Shown: in pieces, positions 34,041-43,615 of the stretch
Layout: the number at the start of each line of letters is the position of its first letter
Position numbering within the stretch: the stretch's first letter is position 1
DNA from: Cercophora sp. LCS_1
Taxonomy: Eukaryota; Ascomycota; Sordariomycetes; Sordariales; Lasiosphaeriaceae
Assembly: GCA_036250225.1 (NCBI GenBank)
Contig: JAPZLL010000029.1
Location: 186,001-250,000 of the forward strand
DNA length: 64,000 bases
Direction: 5' to 3'
Position numbers and translations under genes: made by a program
The notes under the pieces: generated by a model
The model's input: only the letters and a program-made list of their open reading frames with translations
Databases searched by the model: none
What the model was told of the DNA's origin: nothing

Positions 34041-34823
34041 ATGTTCCCCGAAGATGAAAGGAGAAACCTGCTGCCGTTATCGCCACACACCCGCCACCTC
34101 TGGGCGCGCAATCAGTTTGGACTCCGACCAACCCAACAATCAGCCGACCCCGACAGACGGTTATATCTCCAGGTCGTCTGGTTCGAAGACTTTCTGATAG
34201 AGATTGGTTTCACCCCAGACAAGCCAACCGCAAGCTTCACGGCGGGGCTGGCGGGTCATAGAGGGACGAACAGAGACAGTGGCACGCTGGAGCCCATTCG
34301 TCACGGCGACGTGTTCGAGCTCACCACCGACAATCCCGTCGACCGACCGCTCCCACACTTGCCGCTCTTACAAATCCGGTACACAATGCAGAAAGTGCTT
34401 GCTGCGCAACAAGAGCCGGGAGCTCTCAAGACAATCTTTCGCCAAGACTCCCCGAGTAAAGAGCATCGAACGAGAAGTTACGATGGCTGGATGACCGGCG
34501 ACTGGGAGAATGTTCTTATTGACGCCGCAGACCTTGGCGTCGTGAGTGAGATTGGGGAGGCGGAATGGAGGCGATGCATTACCGAACGCCCATACTGGGG
34601 TGCGCAATACGAAGCTCGCAAGGAGAGGAGATGTCGTCGGCGGGAGAGTCGGAAAGAGACACATGAGGCGGCGGTAGAAGTAGTAGCTTTGTTAGCACCT
34701 GATAACGGTTGCATGGCAATCCCAAAGCCCTCTTACGCACTCTGTGAACATTTCCCCTCAATGCACACCCCCCTGGAACCCCACCCCGAGTCAACAGGCC
34801 TCTTCTCCCAGCGCCTCAGTTGA
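34041..34823 (+). CDS. unrecognised protein, intact paralogue of a neighbouring relic
   Basis: An open frame of 260 codons from ATG 34041; it stays open further upstream without an ATG, so a 5' exon could be missing. Support comes from its neighbour: WFEDFLIEIGF, GLAGHRGT, LPHLPLLQIRYTMQKVLAAQQEPGALKTIF and DWENVLIDAADLG all have counterparts in the inverted relic at 32961-33438. The C-terminal third is basic (YEARKERRCRRRESRKE) and has no membrane segment or signal. The last codons overlap the 3' end of the convergent GH43 gene by 8 bp. It may be one of the fast-evolving fungal accessory proteins. No function is proposed. Confidence 0.5.
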   Translation: MFPEDERRNLLPLSPHTRHLWARNQFGLRPTQQSADPDRRLYLQVVWFEDFLIEIGFTPDKPTASFTAGLAGHRGTNRDSGTLEPIRHGDVFELTTDNPVDRPLPHLPLLQIRYTMQKVLAAQQEPGALKTIFRQDSPSKEHRTRSYDGWMTGDWENVLIDAADLGVVSEIGEAEWRRCITERPYWGAQYEARKERRCRRRESRKETHEAAVEVVALLAPDNGCMAIPKPSYALCEHFPSMHTPLEPHPESTGLFSQRLS

Positions 34824-35832
34824 ACACAGTAATCCCATCAGCAACCGGGACCCCGAAATCCGGCGTCCCATCCGCCTTCCAATACAACTTCTGCACCCTC
34901 GTCTGCCGATTCGGATCATTCAACGGATCACCCTTAATATCCTTATACTGCCTGGCATGATAGACCATCAAATCACTCCCATCCTCCGCCGTCGTAAACG
35001 AGTTGTGCCCCGGCCCAAACTGCTTCGTCTGGTCATTGCTCACAAACACGGGACTCTGACTCTTGACCCAGCTCGCCGGCTTCATCAAATCGTCGCCCAC
35101 TTTGGCCGTCAACAACCCCATGCAATAGTTATAATCCGTCGCGCTCGCCGAGTACGTCAAGAATATCTTGCCATTTTTCTGGATGACGCTAGGTCCTTCG
35201 TTGACTTTATACCCGATTCGTTCCCACGCCAGCGTCGGTCGACTAACAGCGACGGCAGTCCCGCGAATCGTCCAGGGATTTGCCAGTGGTGCAAGCATGA
35301 GGGATGAGTTCTCGTCCGAGCGGGACGGTTCCTGCTGCGCCCAGACGAGATATCGCGTCCCGTTCACGACAAATGTTGATGCGTCGAGCGAAAATGTGTC
35401 CCAGTTTGTTTTGATCAGGCCCTTCTCGACCCAGGTTGCGGTGAGCGGGTTATCGCCTGTGCCTTCGAGCACAAAGGCGCGGATCCGCCATTGGCCGGAC
35501 ACGCCGAGGGCGACGTAGATGTACCATTTGTTGTCGATGTAGTGTAGCTCGGGTGCCCAGACTTGGTTGCTGCCTACGCCGGATGCTTTGCGGCGCCAGA
35601 TGGTGGTTTCGGGGGCGGACGCGAGGGCTTGGATTGTTGGGGCGCGGCGGAGGATGATCTTGTCGAACTCGGGAACGGTGGCGGTGAAGTAGTAGAAGCC
35701 GTCGGTGTGCTTGTGGATGTGCGGGTCTGCGCGTTGTTTAATCAGGGGGTTTGTGTAGTTTACGGCGGCGAGGGAGGATGGGAGGAGGCAGGTGAGGAGC
35801 GCCGTGATGGCGGCTGTTCGGATGAACCACAT
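34816..35832 (-). CDS. glycoside hydrolase family 43 (arabinanase / arabinofuranosidase type)
   Basis: A single exon of 338 aa with signal peptide (MWFIRTAAITALLTCLLPSS). It is a five-bladed beta-propeller of GH43 type. The likely catalytic base is D36 in KQRADPHIHKH, the pKa modulator D150 in DTFSLDAST and the acid E212 in VNEGPSVI. Other blocks are SNQVWAPELHYIDNKWYIYV and FGPGHNSF. Secreted; subfamily exo-1,5-alpha-L-arabinofuranosidase or arabinosidase is suggested by the short single-domain form, but the exact substrate is uncertain. It is divergent from a GH62 gene 549 bp away, suggesting co-regulation on arabinose-containing polymers. Confidence 0.92.
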   Translation of the reverse strand: MWFIRTAAITALLTCLLPSSLAAVNYTNPLIKQRADPHIHKHTDGFYYFTATVPEFDKIILRRAPTIQALASAPETTIWRRKASGVGSNQVWAPELHYIDNKWYIYVALGVSGQWRIRAFVLEGTGDNPLTATWVEKGLIKTNWDTFSLDASTFVVNGTRYLVWAQQEPSRSDENSSLMLAPLANPWTIRGTAVAVSRPTLAWERIGYKVNEGPSVIQKNGKIFLTYSASATDYNYCMGLLTAKVGDDLMKPASWVKSQSPVFVSNDQTKQFGPGHNSFTTAEDGSDLMVYHARQYKDIKGDPLNDPNRQTRVQKLYWKADGTPDFGVPVADGITVFN

Positions 35833-36380
35833 CTCGCGTTGAGCCCAGGGGGTTGAAGGGCTCTCCTAACGATCCTGTTTGAGGTAGTTGGTGTCAGGTT
35901 GTTGAAGCACACCTATCCGCCATCCAGGTACGGATGATGAGGCTCATATGTGCGCTTTCCATCCTGACGGCTCGTGCCATAGCCAACCCGGTCGGCTATA
36001 CACATATGCCCTCCCCCGCATTGCCTGAGCATCTGGTACTGGACTTTTGGCAGAAGTAGATGGCGCCAAGACCTGATATTGGGTGGATTAATCCGAATCT
36101 GGGGTGGAGACACAAACTGGTGGTCGCATTCTCCGACTGCAACCTCCGGCTCAGTTGCCCCAGAAAGGGCGGCTTCCGCGCCCGGTGCTTGCTCATTGGT
36201 GCGCATCTGGTCAAGCCCACACCGCGGCCTGGAATTGGAGGAAATATGCGGATTGGCGATGCGACAACAGCGTCATCTCGCTTTCCACGTGTTATAAGCG
36301 CCCATCGGAATAAATACTGCGGATATGGTGCTTCGTGATCGATCGGCACTCCCGGCACACTCTGCTCGTCATCACTCACC
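35833..36380. promoter_or_regulatory. divergent promoter between GH43 and GH62 genes
   Basis: 548 bp separate two divergent secreted arabinose-active enzymes. Both promoters must lie here; GGCTAA-like words are possible XlnR/Xyr1 contacts (for example on the minus strand near 35980), but I could not establish a true site by eye. Confidence 0.5.
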
Positions 36381-37479
36381 ATGCGTGCTGTCACTGTCCT
36401 GCTGACCTGGTGCGCCGTCGCAACCGGTCTCCGATTGCCCGTGGCCGAGACTGTCTCTCCTCGACAAGTTGCCAGTGCACCCAAATCATTCCGATGGAAG
36501 TCGACCGAGGTTCTCGTCGGGCCAAAGGATGATGGGCGTGGGATCGCAGGTATCAAAGATCCCTCCGTGGTTGAGATCAATGGGACATACCATGTTTTCG
36601 CAAGCACCGCCAAAGAAGCCGGGTACAACCTGGTGTACTTCAACTTCACCGACTTCGAGAAGGCCGGCTCGGCGACTTTCAGCTATCTCGACCAAGCACC
36701 CTTAGGAACCGGCTACCGTGCTGCTCCTCAGGTGTTCTACTTCACGCCTCAGAAGCTGTGGTATCTCGTGTACCAGAACGGCAACGCGGCGTACTCGACG
36801 AACCCGAACATTGGCGATCCGCTGGGATGGACGGCGCCCAAGACGTTCTACAGCGGTATGCCAAGCATCGTCTCAGAGAACATTGGGGAAGGCTACTGGT
36901 GCGTCTCGGACCGTCCCGAGTCTCAAACAAGGACAAGCTGACGTATGCAAAAGGGTCGACATGTGGGTCATTTGCGACACCAAGACGTGCCATCTATTTT
37001 CGTCGGATGACAATGGCCACCTGTACCGCTCCGAGACATCCATCGAGGAATTTCCCAACGGCATGAGCCAGCCCGTCATCGACTTGAAAGACAGCAACCG
37101 GTTCGAGCTGTTTGAGGCGGCCTGCGTCTACACCATCGGTGACGCCCAGTACTTGCTCTTGATCGAGGCCATTGGGAGTGACGAGCACCGCTACTTCCGG
37201 TCGTGGACATCAACGAGCATTGCTGGCCCATGGGAGCCGCTTGCCGCGACCGAGGCGAACCCGTTTGCGCGGGCGAACAATGTCGAGTTTGAAGGGACAC
37301 CCTGGACCAAGAGCATTAGCCACGGCGAGGTCATCCGCGATCAGACGGACCAGACTCTCACCATCAAGCTGTGCGACCTGCGCTTCCTGTATCAGGGGCT
37401 AAGCCCAGAGGCGGGTGGCAGCTACAACGGATTGCCATGGCGATTGGGCCTCTTGACGCAGCAGGACGCGGAATGCTGA
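36381..37479 (+). CDS. GH62 alpha-L-arabinofuranosidase
   Basis: Exons are 36381-36898 and 36954-37479, giving 347 aa. The 55-nt intron has a GTGCGT donor, a GCTGACG branch site and an AAAG acceptor. It splits the Trp codon of GYW-VDMWVICD, which is restored exactly. A signal peptide (MRAVTVLLTWCAVATG) is followed by the GH62 propeller. Key residues are D60 in GIKDPSVVEINGTYHVFAS (base), D175 in VDMW (pKa modulator) and E227 in FELFEAACVY (acid). It releases arabinose from arabinoxylan, often from singly substituted xylose. There is no carbohydrate-binding module. It is secreted and probably induced with the GH43 gene that shares its promoter region. Confidence 0.95.
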
Positions 37480-37792
37480 GGCCATTGGCTCGGGCAGCTC
37501 GGAATCGCAATCACGATCTGGATCAGGGGCCGCTGGCTGTTTGCCGTTCTCCTTTCTCAGAGGCGTGTCGCGTCATTGTTGCATCATCATTACGCATGGG
37601 ATCGAGGAGAAAATTGTTTCGCATTTGTGGTTCCCTTTATTGACCCCGCGCCTGTTTCTTGTCCATCCCTGCCGTTGCTTCCGGGAAGCGGGCATGAGGC
37701 CTGCACATCATAATACAATAAATAAGCTCCAACGGCCCGTAGCGTCCTGACGGACATCTGAAATATCTGCGGCATCTGTTGCAATTGCTATT

Positions 37793-37833
37793 AAAAAAAA
37801 AAAAAATAAAAAAAAAAAAAATAAAAAAAAAAA
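37793..37833 (+). repeat. A-rich tract (A14-T-A14-T-A11)
   Basis: Three runs of A split by single T, about 310 bp after the GH62 stop. It could be a poly(A) relic of a retroposed transcript or simple slippage; no flanking element is visible. Confidence 0.9.
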
Positions 37834-38859
37834 GACGGGCCGTCAACGGGTGTTGGCGTTGGTGAAGTTTGCGACGGACCTTTTTTGTTTGCTTCGGAAA
37901 CATGGAGAGAGGCTGTCGCAGGGCATCGGAAGAAGCCGTCGTGAAGTGGGTACGGCCCTACCCTCGGCCGAAAAGAGGGGTCAACGAAGGAATCGTGGCC
38001 CCCTGATTTCTGGCTTCGGGAGAAGAACGGAGATAACTTGATTGAATTGAACAAATGTTTTCGGCCAGAATCGGTGTTTCTGACGTTATTTTACTTGCGC
38101 GATACGTTTCCTTGTATTTGCCGGTTGACAGGCAGCTGGGAAGCGGCGCCCCCCGCCCGGCTGATCAACGGCTAAGGCAAGGGTGCCTTGCAGTAGCGCC
38201 GTTTCAAGTTCCCACCGACGCAGGTCCCAGCCCAATCACAGCCCGCATTCGCTGCCATTCCCGCTTTTGCGAAAAAGACTTTTTCCTGGTTTTCTTGACC
38301 CAAGCAGCGACCGCCGGACACGTGTGATGCTTTCGTTGCGCGGGAGATTCCGAGCTGGCAACACAGCGTGATGCCGGTATTCCGATCCGGTCTGCAGTGC
38401 AACCTGGGGCCAATTGCCTACTATTTTTGAGTGCTTACCCTCCTCCACGATAAAAATGGCGAAAGACGTGGCTGGCGGCAGATCGAGATCTCCGAACCGA
38501 GCTCTCGGCGCGGAGGGCTGAGCCCCTGATTCGCTCGCCTCCACCACTCCACCATCGGATGAGGCTTGCCACGTTGTGAGGGTGCGCCAGCCTGGGATGC
38601 TGCGGCCTGCGCTTGGGCTGTCACAGGGGAAAGCTCCACCGGGCTGGATTTATACAAGGGGCGCTCGCCCTCTGTTGGCGTCTCCCTTTCCTCTGCCACC
38701 ACGCTCCCTGTTGACTCTGTCAATCCCCTCATTTTCGTCCTTCCTTGTTCCAAGCCGCGACGACTCGATCGCGACTGTGGCGGGCACCACACTCTCTGAT
38801 TTTTCGCCAACAGCTTGATGCTGGCAAACACCTTCTCTTTGGATTGACCCAGTTTTGAC

Positions 38860-38880
38860 AACAGCAGCAACAGCAGCAAC
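38860..38880 (+). repeat. CAG/CAA trinucleotide repeat in leader
   Basis: A short array of CAG and CAA units about 275 bp before the GPI-type gene at 39155, probably in its promoter or long 5' UTR. Confidence 0.6.
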
Positions 38881-39055
38881 ACCGAGCACGCAACGCACCG
38901 AGCCCCGACGGCACACCACAGCACATCCTCGCATCGAATTGCCACCATCACGACTCTGCGACAGCCATCATCGTCCGCGACCGACGTCACCGGCTTCTCG
39001 AACACCACACTCCTTCGCCTCCCGGCAAGAACAATAACAGCAAACCCTTTGGCGA

Positions 39056-39061
39056 TATAAA
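39056..39061 (+). promoter_or_regulatory. TATA box of the GPI-type wall protein gene
   Basis: TATAAA, 94 bp before the ATG at 39155 and followed by a CT/CA-rich leader. Confidence 0.55.
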
Positions 39062-39154
39062 CCGCCCGTCCACGCAGAGACGCAGCTCCAGTCTCCCGCT
39101 ACGATTTGACGACGAACCACAGATACCCGTAACGATTTGAACTTTGCAGCCACC

Positions 39155-40351
39155 ATGCCAGCACTTCGCTCGTTCGCTCCTCTTTCCCTCCTCGCCCTCG
39201 GCGCAGTGGCCGAGGGTGTGTGGACCACACCCCACGACAGCTACTCGTCTTCAGTTGGTGTGTTGGGTTGCAAGATCAACACCGACCGCGTCGCCTACTG
39301 GCCAGGCTCGATCTCCTGCGACAACATTTGCATCAAGCTGAGCTACGGCGGCCGGTCGGTCAACCTGCTCCGTATTGACCAGTCGGGCGGAGCCTACGAC
39401 ATCAGCTACGACGCCTGGAACTACCTTCAGACGGGGAAGTCGGCTGCCACGGACCCCATTGCCGGCGGCCCCGTCGCGATGGAGTACGAGGAGGTGGATG
39501 CTTCGGAATGCGCCGACCTCATCTACACACCTGGCTCCAAGTTGCCCCTCAGCGCCTCCAACAGCATCAACTACCTCGCCAGCTGCCTCGCCCAACCCAG
39601 CAGCTGGGTGGCCCAGAACCACGTTCTCTACAACATCTGCGACGCCATCTGCTCGCTTGGTCAGGACGAGGAGTGCGAGCTCAACCTCGACGTTAGCAAC
39701 CAACCCAGCTGCCCCCACACGCTGGGCCTGACAGTGCCGCTTACCACTGCGCCCGTCTACAACGTCCAGTACATGACCGGCGAGACGGTTGTCGCAGGCA
39801 CCGGCAAGGTCGTGTCTTCTCAGTCCAAGACTCCCGCAGCCAAGGAGGAGGCCGACAGCGCTTCCGCTCCCGCACCCGCTACCAGCGCCGCCGCTCATAC
39901 TCCCGTATCGGTCCCCACCTTCAAGGCGCCGCCGCTGCAGCAGCAGCAACAGCAGCAGCCTACTACAACTGGGGCCGTCTTCAAGGAGACAGATGTTGCC
40001 CCAGTCCCTCCAGCCACCGACAAGGCACCCGCACCAACGACCGTCCCAACGAGCGCAACTGGCTGGACAACCTTGGTCAGCAGCGCCACCCTCAAGTCCG
40101 CGCCATCGGTTGCCTCCGTCGCTCCTGAGAGCATTGACAGGGTTGACGACGACGACGAGGTCGTCCCCGGCACGGGCAAGTCGGCCACCAACTCCACCGC
40201 TACCTTTGCGGCCCCCGTCCCATCAGGCAGCGCTGTTTCCCCCAGCGGCAGCCGTCCCGTCATTGTCAGCGGTGCCAGCAGCCTCGGGAGCAAGGGTCTC
40301 CTGGCAAGCATCGCAAGCACAGCAGCTTTCCTTCTCCTCGCCGTCGCATAA
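39155..40351 (+). CDS. GPI-type secreted wall protein with Cys N-domain and Ser/Thr/Pro-rich stalk
   Basis: A single exon of 398 aa. The ATG at 39155 follows CACC and opens a signal peptide (MPALRSFAPLSLLALGAVAEG). Residues about 20-210 form a Cys-containing domain: GVLGCKINTDRVAYWP, SISCDNICIKLSYGGRSVNLLRIDQSGGAYDIS and DAWNYL. The pattern resembles fungal double-psi beta-barrel (RlpA/expansin-like) proteins, an inference not a firm match. A low-complexity Ala/Pro/Ser/Thr stalk with a run of eight Gln (about 39935-39958) follows. A hydrophobic end (GLLASIASTAAFLLLAVA) fits a GPI signal. It is probably anchored in membrane or wall. The run of Gln is a likely site of length variation. Confidence 0.85.
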   Translation: MPALRSFAPLSLLALGAVAEGVWTTPHDSYSSSVGVLGCKINTDRVAYWPGSISCDNICIKLSYGGRSVNLLRIDQSGGAYDISYDAWNYLQTGKSAATDPIAGGPVAMEYEEVDASECADLIYTPGSKLPLSASNSINYLASCLAQPSSWVAQNHVLYNICDAICSLGQDEECELNLDVSNQPSCPHTLGLTVPLTTAPVYNVQYMTGETVVAGTGKVVSSQSKTPAAKEEADSASAPAPATSAAAHTPVSVPTFKAPPLQQQQQQQPTTTGAVFKETDVAPVPPATDKAPAPTTVPTSATGWTTLVSSATLKSAPSVASVAPESIDRVDDDDEVVPGTGKSATNSTATFAAPVPSGSAVSPSGSRPVIVSGASSLGSKGLLASIASTAAFLLLAVA

Positions 40352-40510
40352 CGACCCCCTTGCGAGCACAACTTTGATGACAAAAGTTTTATGACATATA
40401 CCCTTCATTGTACATATTTTCCTTGCAAATATCCTTAGACTTGGGAATGGATAGACGATTGATCGTCTGATATTCGAGCTGTTGCCTTGTCCCATGTGCC
40501 CTGTCAGAAT

Positions 40511-41731
40511 CTAAATCGCCGCCAACCAAGCCAAAATGGCGCGCATCATGATCCCATCCTTGTACCCCACCGCGGAGTCCAGCGCCACCTGCACGTGAAC
40601 CTCATCCTCGCACTCAACCAACAATCTCATCTTGCCAGCAAGCGGTGGCACCTCCTCACCACGCCCGATCGCCACCCTCTCGGCGCCCACAAACTCACTT
40701 GCAAAAACCCGACAATCGTCCAAAAACACCTCAGCCGTACCCACAGTGATCAGCAAGTTCCTCACCACGGCCCCATTCCCAAGAACCGCATCCTCCGTCC
40801 CACACAAGTTCGCCCAAATCTCATCATCCCTTGCCCCCCAAGCAGCCTTGAACTCATCCACCTGCCTCCTCGTCAAGTAATCCCGCCCCTCATTTGCCAA
40901 ATAACTCCGTGTGTCAACGGGTAATCTCGTAAACGGACTGACCATCACCACTGCTTTCAGCTGCTGCCCACCAAGTGACAAGGCGGGTGTATACGGCGAA
41001 GGGCAGACACAGTGCGCTAATACCGCGCCAGCGAGTTGGCCGCCTGCGCTGTCACCTGCTACGATGATATCCGACGGCTCATGAGATTGGAGGAGATACC
41101 GCAATGCAGCAACGGACTGCACGAATTGCGACGGGTAGGGATGTTCCGGCGCGAGGGCGTATTCGAGGATGTAGATTTTCTGTGCACGACTCGCAGCAGC
41201 AGCAGCGAGGGAGTGGATGAAGGGGAGGTGCGCGGGGCGGAGGGGGTTGACGTAGCCGCCGCCGTGGAGGTAGAGGATGACTGGGCCGTTCTCTTTCCTT
41301 CCGTCCCGCGCGTCCGGTTTTGGGGAGGGGGTAACGCAGTGCAGCGTAGTGGAAGGGGCGTGGGCACATTCGGATTCTGTCAAGGTGAGTGGAATCGCCC
41401 GGTGTGCGATCCCGTGCTTCGCGCACCATGTTGCTATCGCTGAGCCTGTTGAGGTGCGGCGTACCAGCCAGCGCAGAATGCGGCGCGGGAATGTCGCGCG
41501 TTGAGTTTTCAGGAAGGAGAGGGCGAGAGATTGCCGCCAGAGACGGCCGTGGTTGCGGAAGGTGAAGGCGACGGGCCAGCGGAGGACTGCACGGGAAAGG
41601 TAATCGTTAGTGATGCCGAGATCCGAGATTTCGGGGACGCACTTGCCGAAGAGCGGGACGGCGGCGACGAAGGTTAACCAATCGGTCAGAGTCAGGTCTC
41701 GGGCTGATCGGGGATCGGCGGGGGTGGGCAT
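40511..41731 (-). CDS. alpha/beta hydrolase, hormone-sensitive-lipase type
   Basis: A single exon of 406 aa. The oxyanion motif HGGGY is at 156-160 and the nucleophile Ser is S228 in GDSAGG, the HSL (family IV) signature. A C-terminal DEVHVQ near residue 379 supplies the likely His. EYALAPEHPYPSQ is the usual block between the two. It has no signal peptide; the N-terminal 60 residues contain a hydrophobic patch (WLTFVAAVPLFGK). The enzyme should cleave short-chain esters or lactones in the cytosol or at a membrane. Its stop faces that of the GPI-type gene 159 bp away. Confidence 0.9.
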   Translation of the reverse strand: MPTPADPRSARDLTLTDWLTFVAAVPLFGKCVPEISDLGITNDYLSRAVLRWPVAFTFRNHGRLWRQSLALSFLKTQRATFPRRILRWLVRRTSTGSAIATWCAKHGIAHRAIPLTLTESECAHAPSTTLHCVTPSPKPDARDGRKENGPVILYLHGGGYVNPLRPAHLPFIHSLAAAAASRAQKIYILEYALAPEHPYPSQFVQSVAALRYLLQSHEPSDIIVAGDSAGGQLAGAVLAHCVCPSPYTPALSLGGQQLKAVVMVSPFTRLPVDTRSYLANEGRDYLTRRQVDEFKAAWGARDDEIWANLCGTEDAVLGNGAVVRNLLITVGTAEVFLDDCRVFASEFVGAERVAIGRGEEVPPLAGKMRLLVECEDEVHVQVALDSAVGYKDGIMMRAILAWLAAI

Positions 41732-41951
41732 CGTGACGACCGAGGTTTTTTTTTTGTTTTGCCGTGTGAGGTGTGAGAAGAGGATGATGGCGGGGTAGCG
41801 TTGAGCGGGGGCACCGGTGAGCCGAGGCTCCAGTGCGGGTCAGCGCCGGACCCCGCATGCGCCGGATCGGGGGCCGGTGCCGTGTGGTGTTGGTTGACCT
41901 GTCGCCGTGATCTCGGCGGTCCGGTGTGGCACATGCACAGAAACAGTGGTA

Positions 41952-41976
41952 TTTTTTTTTTTTTTTTTTTTTTTTT
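41952..41976 (+). repeat. 25-T homopolymer, extended by C-interrupted T runs
   Basis: 25 T, then C, eight T, C and four T. On the minus strand this is a poly(A) tract upstream of the hydrolase gene. Confidence 0.85.
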
Positions 41977-42468
41977 CTTTTTTTTCTTTTTCACTATTTT
42001 TTTTGGGCGTGTGTGTCGTGGCTTCTTCCAGTCCCAAACTCCCAGTAAGATGCCCGCGTGCCATCGTCCCTTGAGGTTGACGGCAAGGCAAACTCACAAT
42101 AGCATTGATGCTTCATTTTGTTGGCGCTCCAAATGCTTCCGTTACAATTACGCACAAGAGGTAGCGAGGTCTTAGTGCCGAATCCTCACTCGCATGCTTT
42201 TCTTGTTCGCCTGCTGCGCCTTATTCGTGGGTCTCGTTTAATCCCTCCGATCCTGCGAACCGTGATCGGGGTTAGCCTTCAGTACCATTCCGCCGGAATT
42301 CCACACAATCGGCCGCTGCGATGTTGCAATTGAGTCGATAATGCCTAGTCGCCAAATTGTCGTTAATCTCTCTGCCTGCGTTGTTATGCCTTGCCGTTGT
42401 TGACATTGTGAAGCGAAAGGCGAGCACTAGTTTCGACCGCGACAGTTCTGAGTGTAACAAATCGAGGA

Positions 42469-42474
42469 TATAAA
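42469..42474 (+). promoter_or_regulatory. TATA box of the LysM gene
   Basis: TATAAA, 136 bp before the ATG at 42610, followed by a CA/CT-rich leader. Confidence 0.55.
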
Positions 42475-42609
42475 TGGGCGATGGCGAGCTCAATTGGTTT
42501 TCTTCATCAACATCAACAACTCACGCTCACTTCAGCATCAGCTTCTGACTCTCGCTCAACTCAGTCTCACCAACCAATCTCTCACTCGCCACCACCAAGA
42601 ACCATCAAA

Positions 42610-43044
42610 ATGTTCTCTCCCAAGACCCTCGTTTTCCTCCTCGCCACCACGGCTCTCGCCTCGCCTCTCGCGCCTCGCGGTGAATGCAACACCGTGACGG
42701 TCAAGTCGGGCGACTCGTGCAGCTCGCTCGTCACAGCCTGCAACATCTCAGTCGACAACTTTTACGCCTGGAACCCCAGCCCCACTCTTTGTTCGACTCT
42801 TGTGCCCGGCCAGCAGATCTGCTGCTCTGCCGGCACTCTTCCCGACAACACGCCCAAGCCGAATCCCCATGGTATCTGCTACCAGTATGTCGTTAAGCCT
42901 GACGATTCTTGCTGGGCTATTTCGGAGCGCTATGGCTTGACTGTGCAAAAGATTGAGGATTTCAACAAGGGACGCGCCGGCTGGAAAGGGTGCGGTAGCT
43001 TGTGGGTCGGGGATGTTCTTTGCTTGTCTACTGGGAGGGCTTAG
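42610..43044 (+). CDS. secreted two-LysM protein (LysM effector type)
   Basis: A single exon of 144 aa. The frame runs upstream to 42481, but the ATG at 42610 (CAAAATG) starts the signal peptide MFSPKTLVFLLATTALASP and is the real start. LysM 1 spans about 27-72 (NTVTVKSGDSCSSLV, NFYAWNPS, LVPGQQICC). LysM 2 spans about 90-140 (CYQYVVKPDDSCWAISERYGL, IEDFNKG, LWVGDVLCLS). Six or more cysteines fit disulfides between and within domains. There is no chitinase or other catalytic domain, which is the effector layout: such proteins bind chitin or its fragments and in plant-interacting fungi dampen chitin sensing. In a saprotroph it may shield hyphae or bind peptidoglycan. Confidence 0.93.
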   Translation: MFSPKTLVFLLATTALASPLAPRGECNTVTVKSGDSCSSLVTACNISVDNFYAWNPSPTLCSTLVPGQQICCSAGTLPDNTPKPNPHGICYQYVVKPDDSCWAISERYGLTVQKIEDFNKGRAGWKGCGSLWVGDVLCLSTGRA

Positions 43045-43615
43045 ACCTGTGGAGAGGGATACACGATCAAAAGTTTAGAGCTTCAGATGCAAGACTGTTT
43101 GTAATGTTTACTTTGTGGAAATGAATAGAGAGTTGGCTTGAACAGATTTACTGTCATAGGTTTCAGTTGCAACTTTGTGACCTGCAGCTTGCCAATGCTT
43201 GCGTAGGTACCCAAGAAAATATGCTGCAGGAGAATAATATGGACGGGAACACGAGTCAAATACTTTGAATGGGCAACAAGCGGTTAGCCAACACACTGTC
43301 CGCCCGGTTGTCCTGACGGTCCAGATCCAGTATCCGGGAAATATCTCCCCATCGCATCTCCAAATTCCAGATTACGCCCAGAGCCCCAACTCGCCATGGC
43401 GCGTGGTTTAATCTACCCGTCAAACAGCCGCGAGGAGGCTCGGCACCGTGGCACTTTACCACGCGGCATCATAGTCCGGACCGCCATTCTTAAGACGACT
43501 CAGTCATGGGAAAACTCACCATTAGGCTTGTTTATCATCAAGTTCGGAATTTGAATTCGGTCCTCACCTCTTCTTTTTCTGCCATCTTGAATCGTCGACT
43601 TCGTAACAGCTCACC
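43045..43615. other. intergenic, no gene seen
   Basis: 571 bp; the LysM 3' region and the promoter of the next gene. Confidence 0.45.

Larger units (their letters stand above)
37480..39154. other. 1.7-kb intergenic region
   Basis: Holds the GH62 3' region, an A-rich tract (37793-37833), an unremarkable GC-rich middle, a CAG/CAA-rich leader (about 38860-38880) and a TATA box at 39056. Long frames on the minus strand here overlap the leader and show no motif. Confidence 0.5.
41732..42609. other. divergent promoter region with long T tract
   Basis: 878 bp between the hydrolase start (minus) and the LysM start (plus). It contains the T-rich tract at 41952 and a TATA box at 42469. Confidence 0.5.

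Noticed and set aside
33729..34131. Minus-strand hydrophobic frames overlapping the start of the 34-kb ORF
   Set aside because: Two competing frames look equally plausible, with no splice or family support.
38421..39008. 195-codon minus-strand frame upstream of the GPI-type wall protein
   Set aside because: Overlaps CAG/CAA-rich leader sequence on the other strand and has no recognisable motif.
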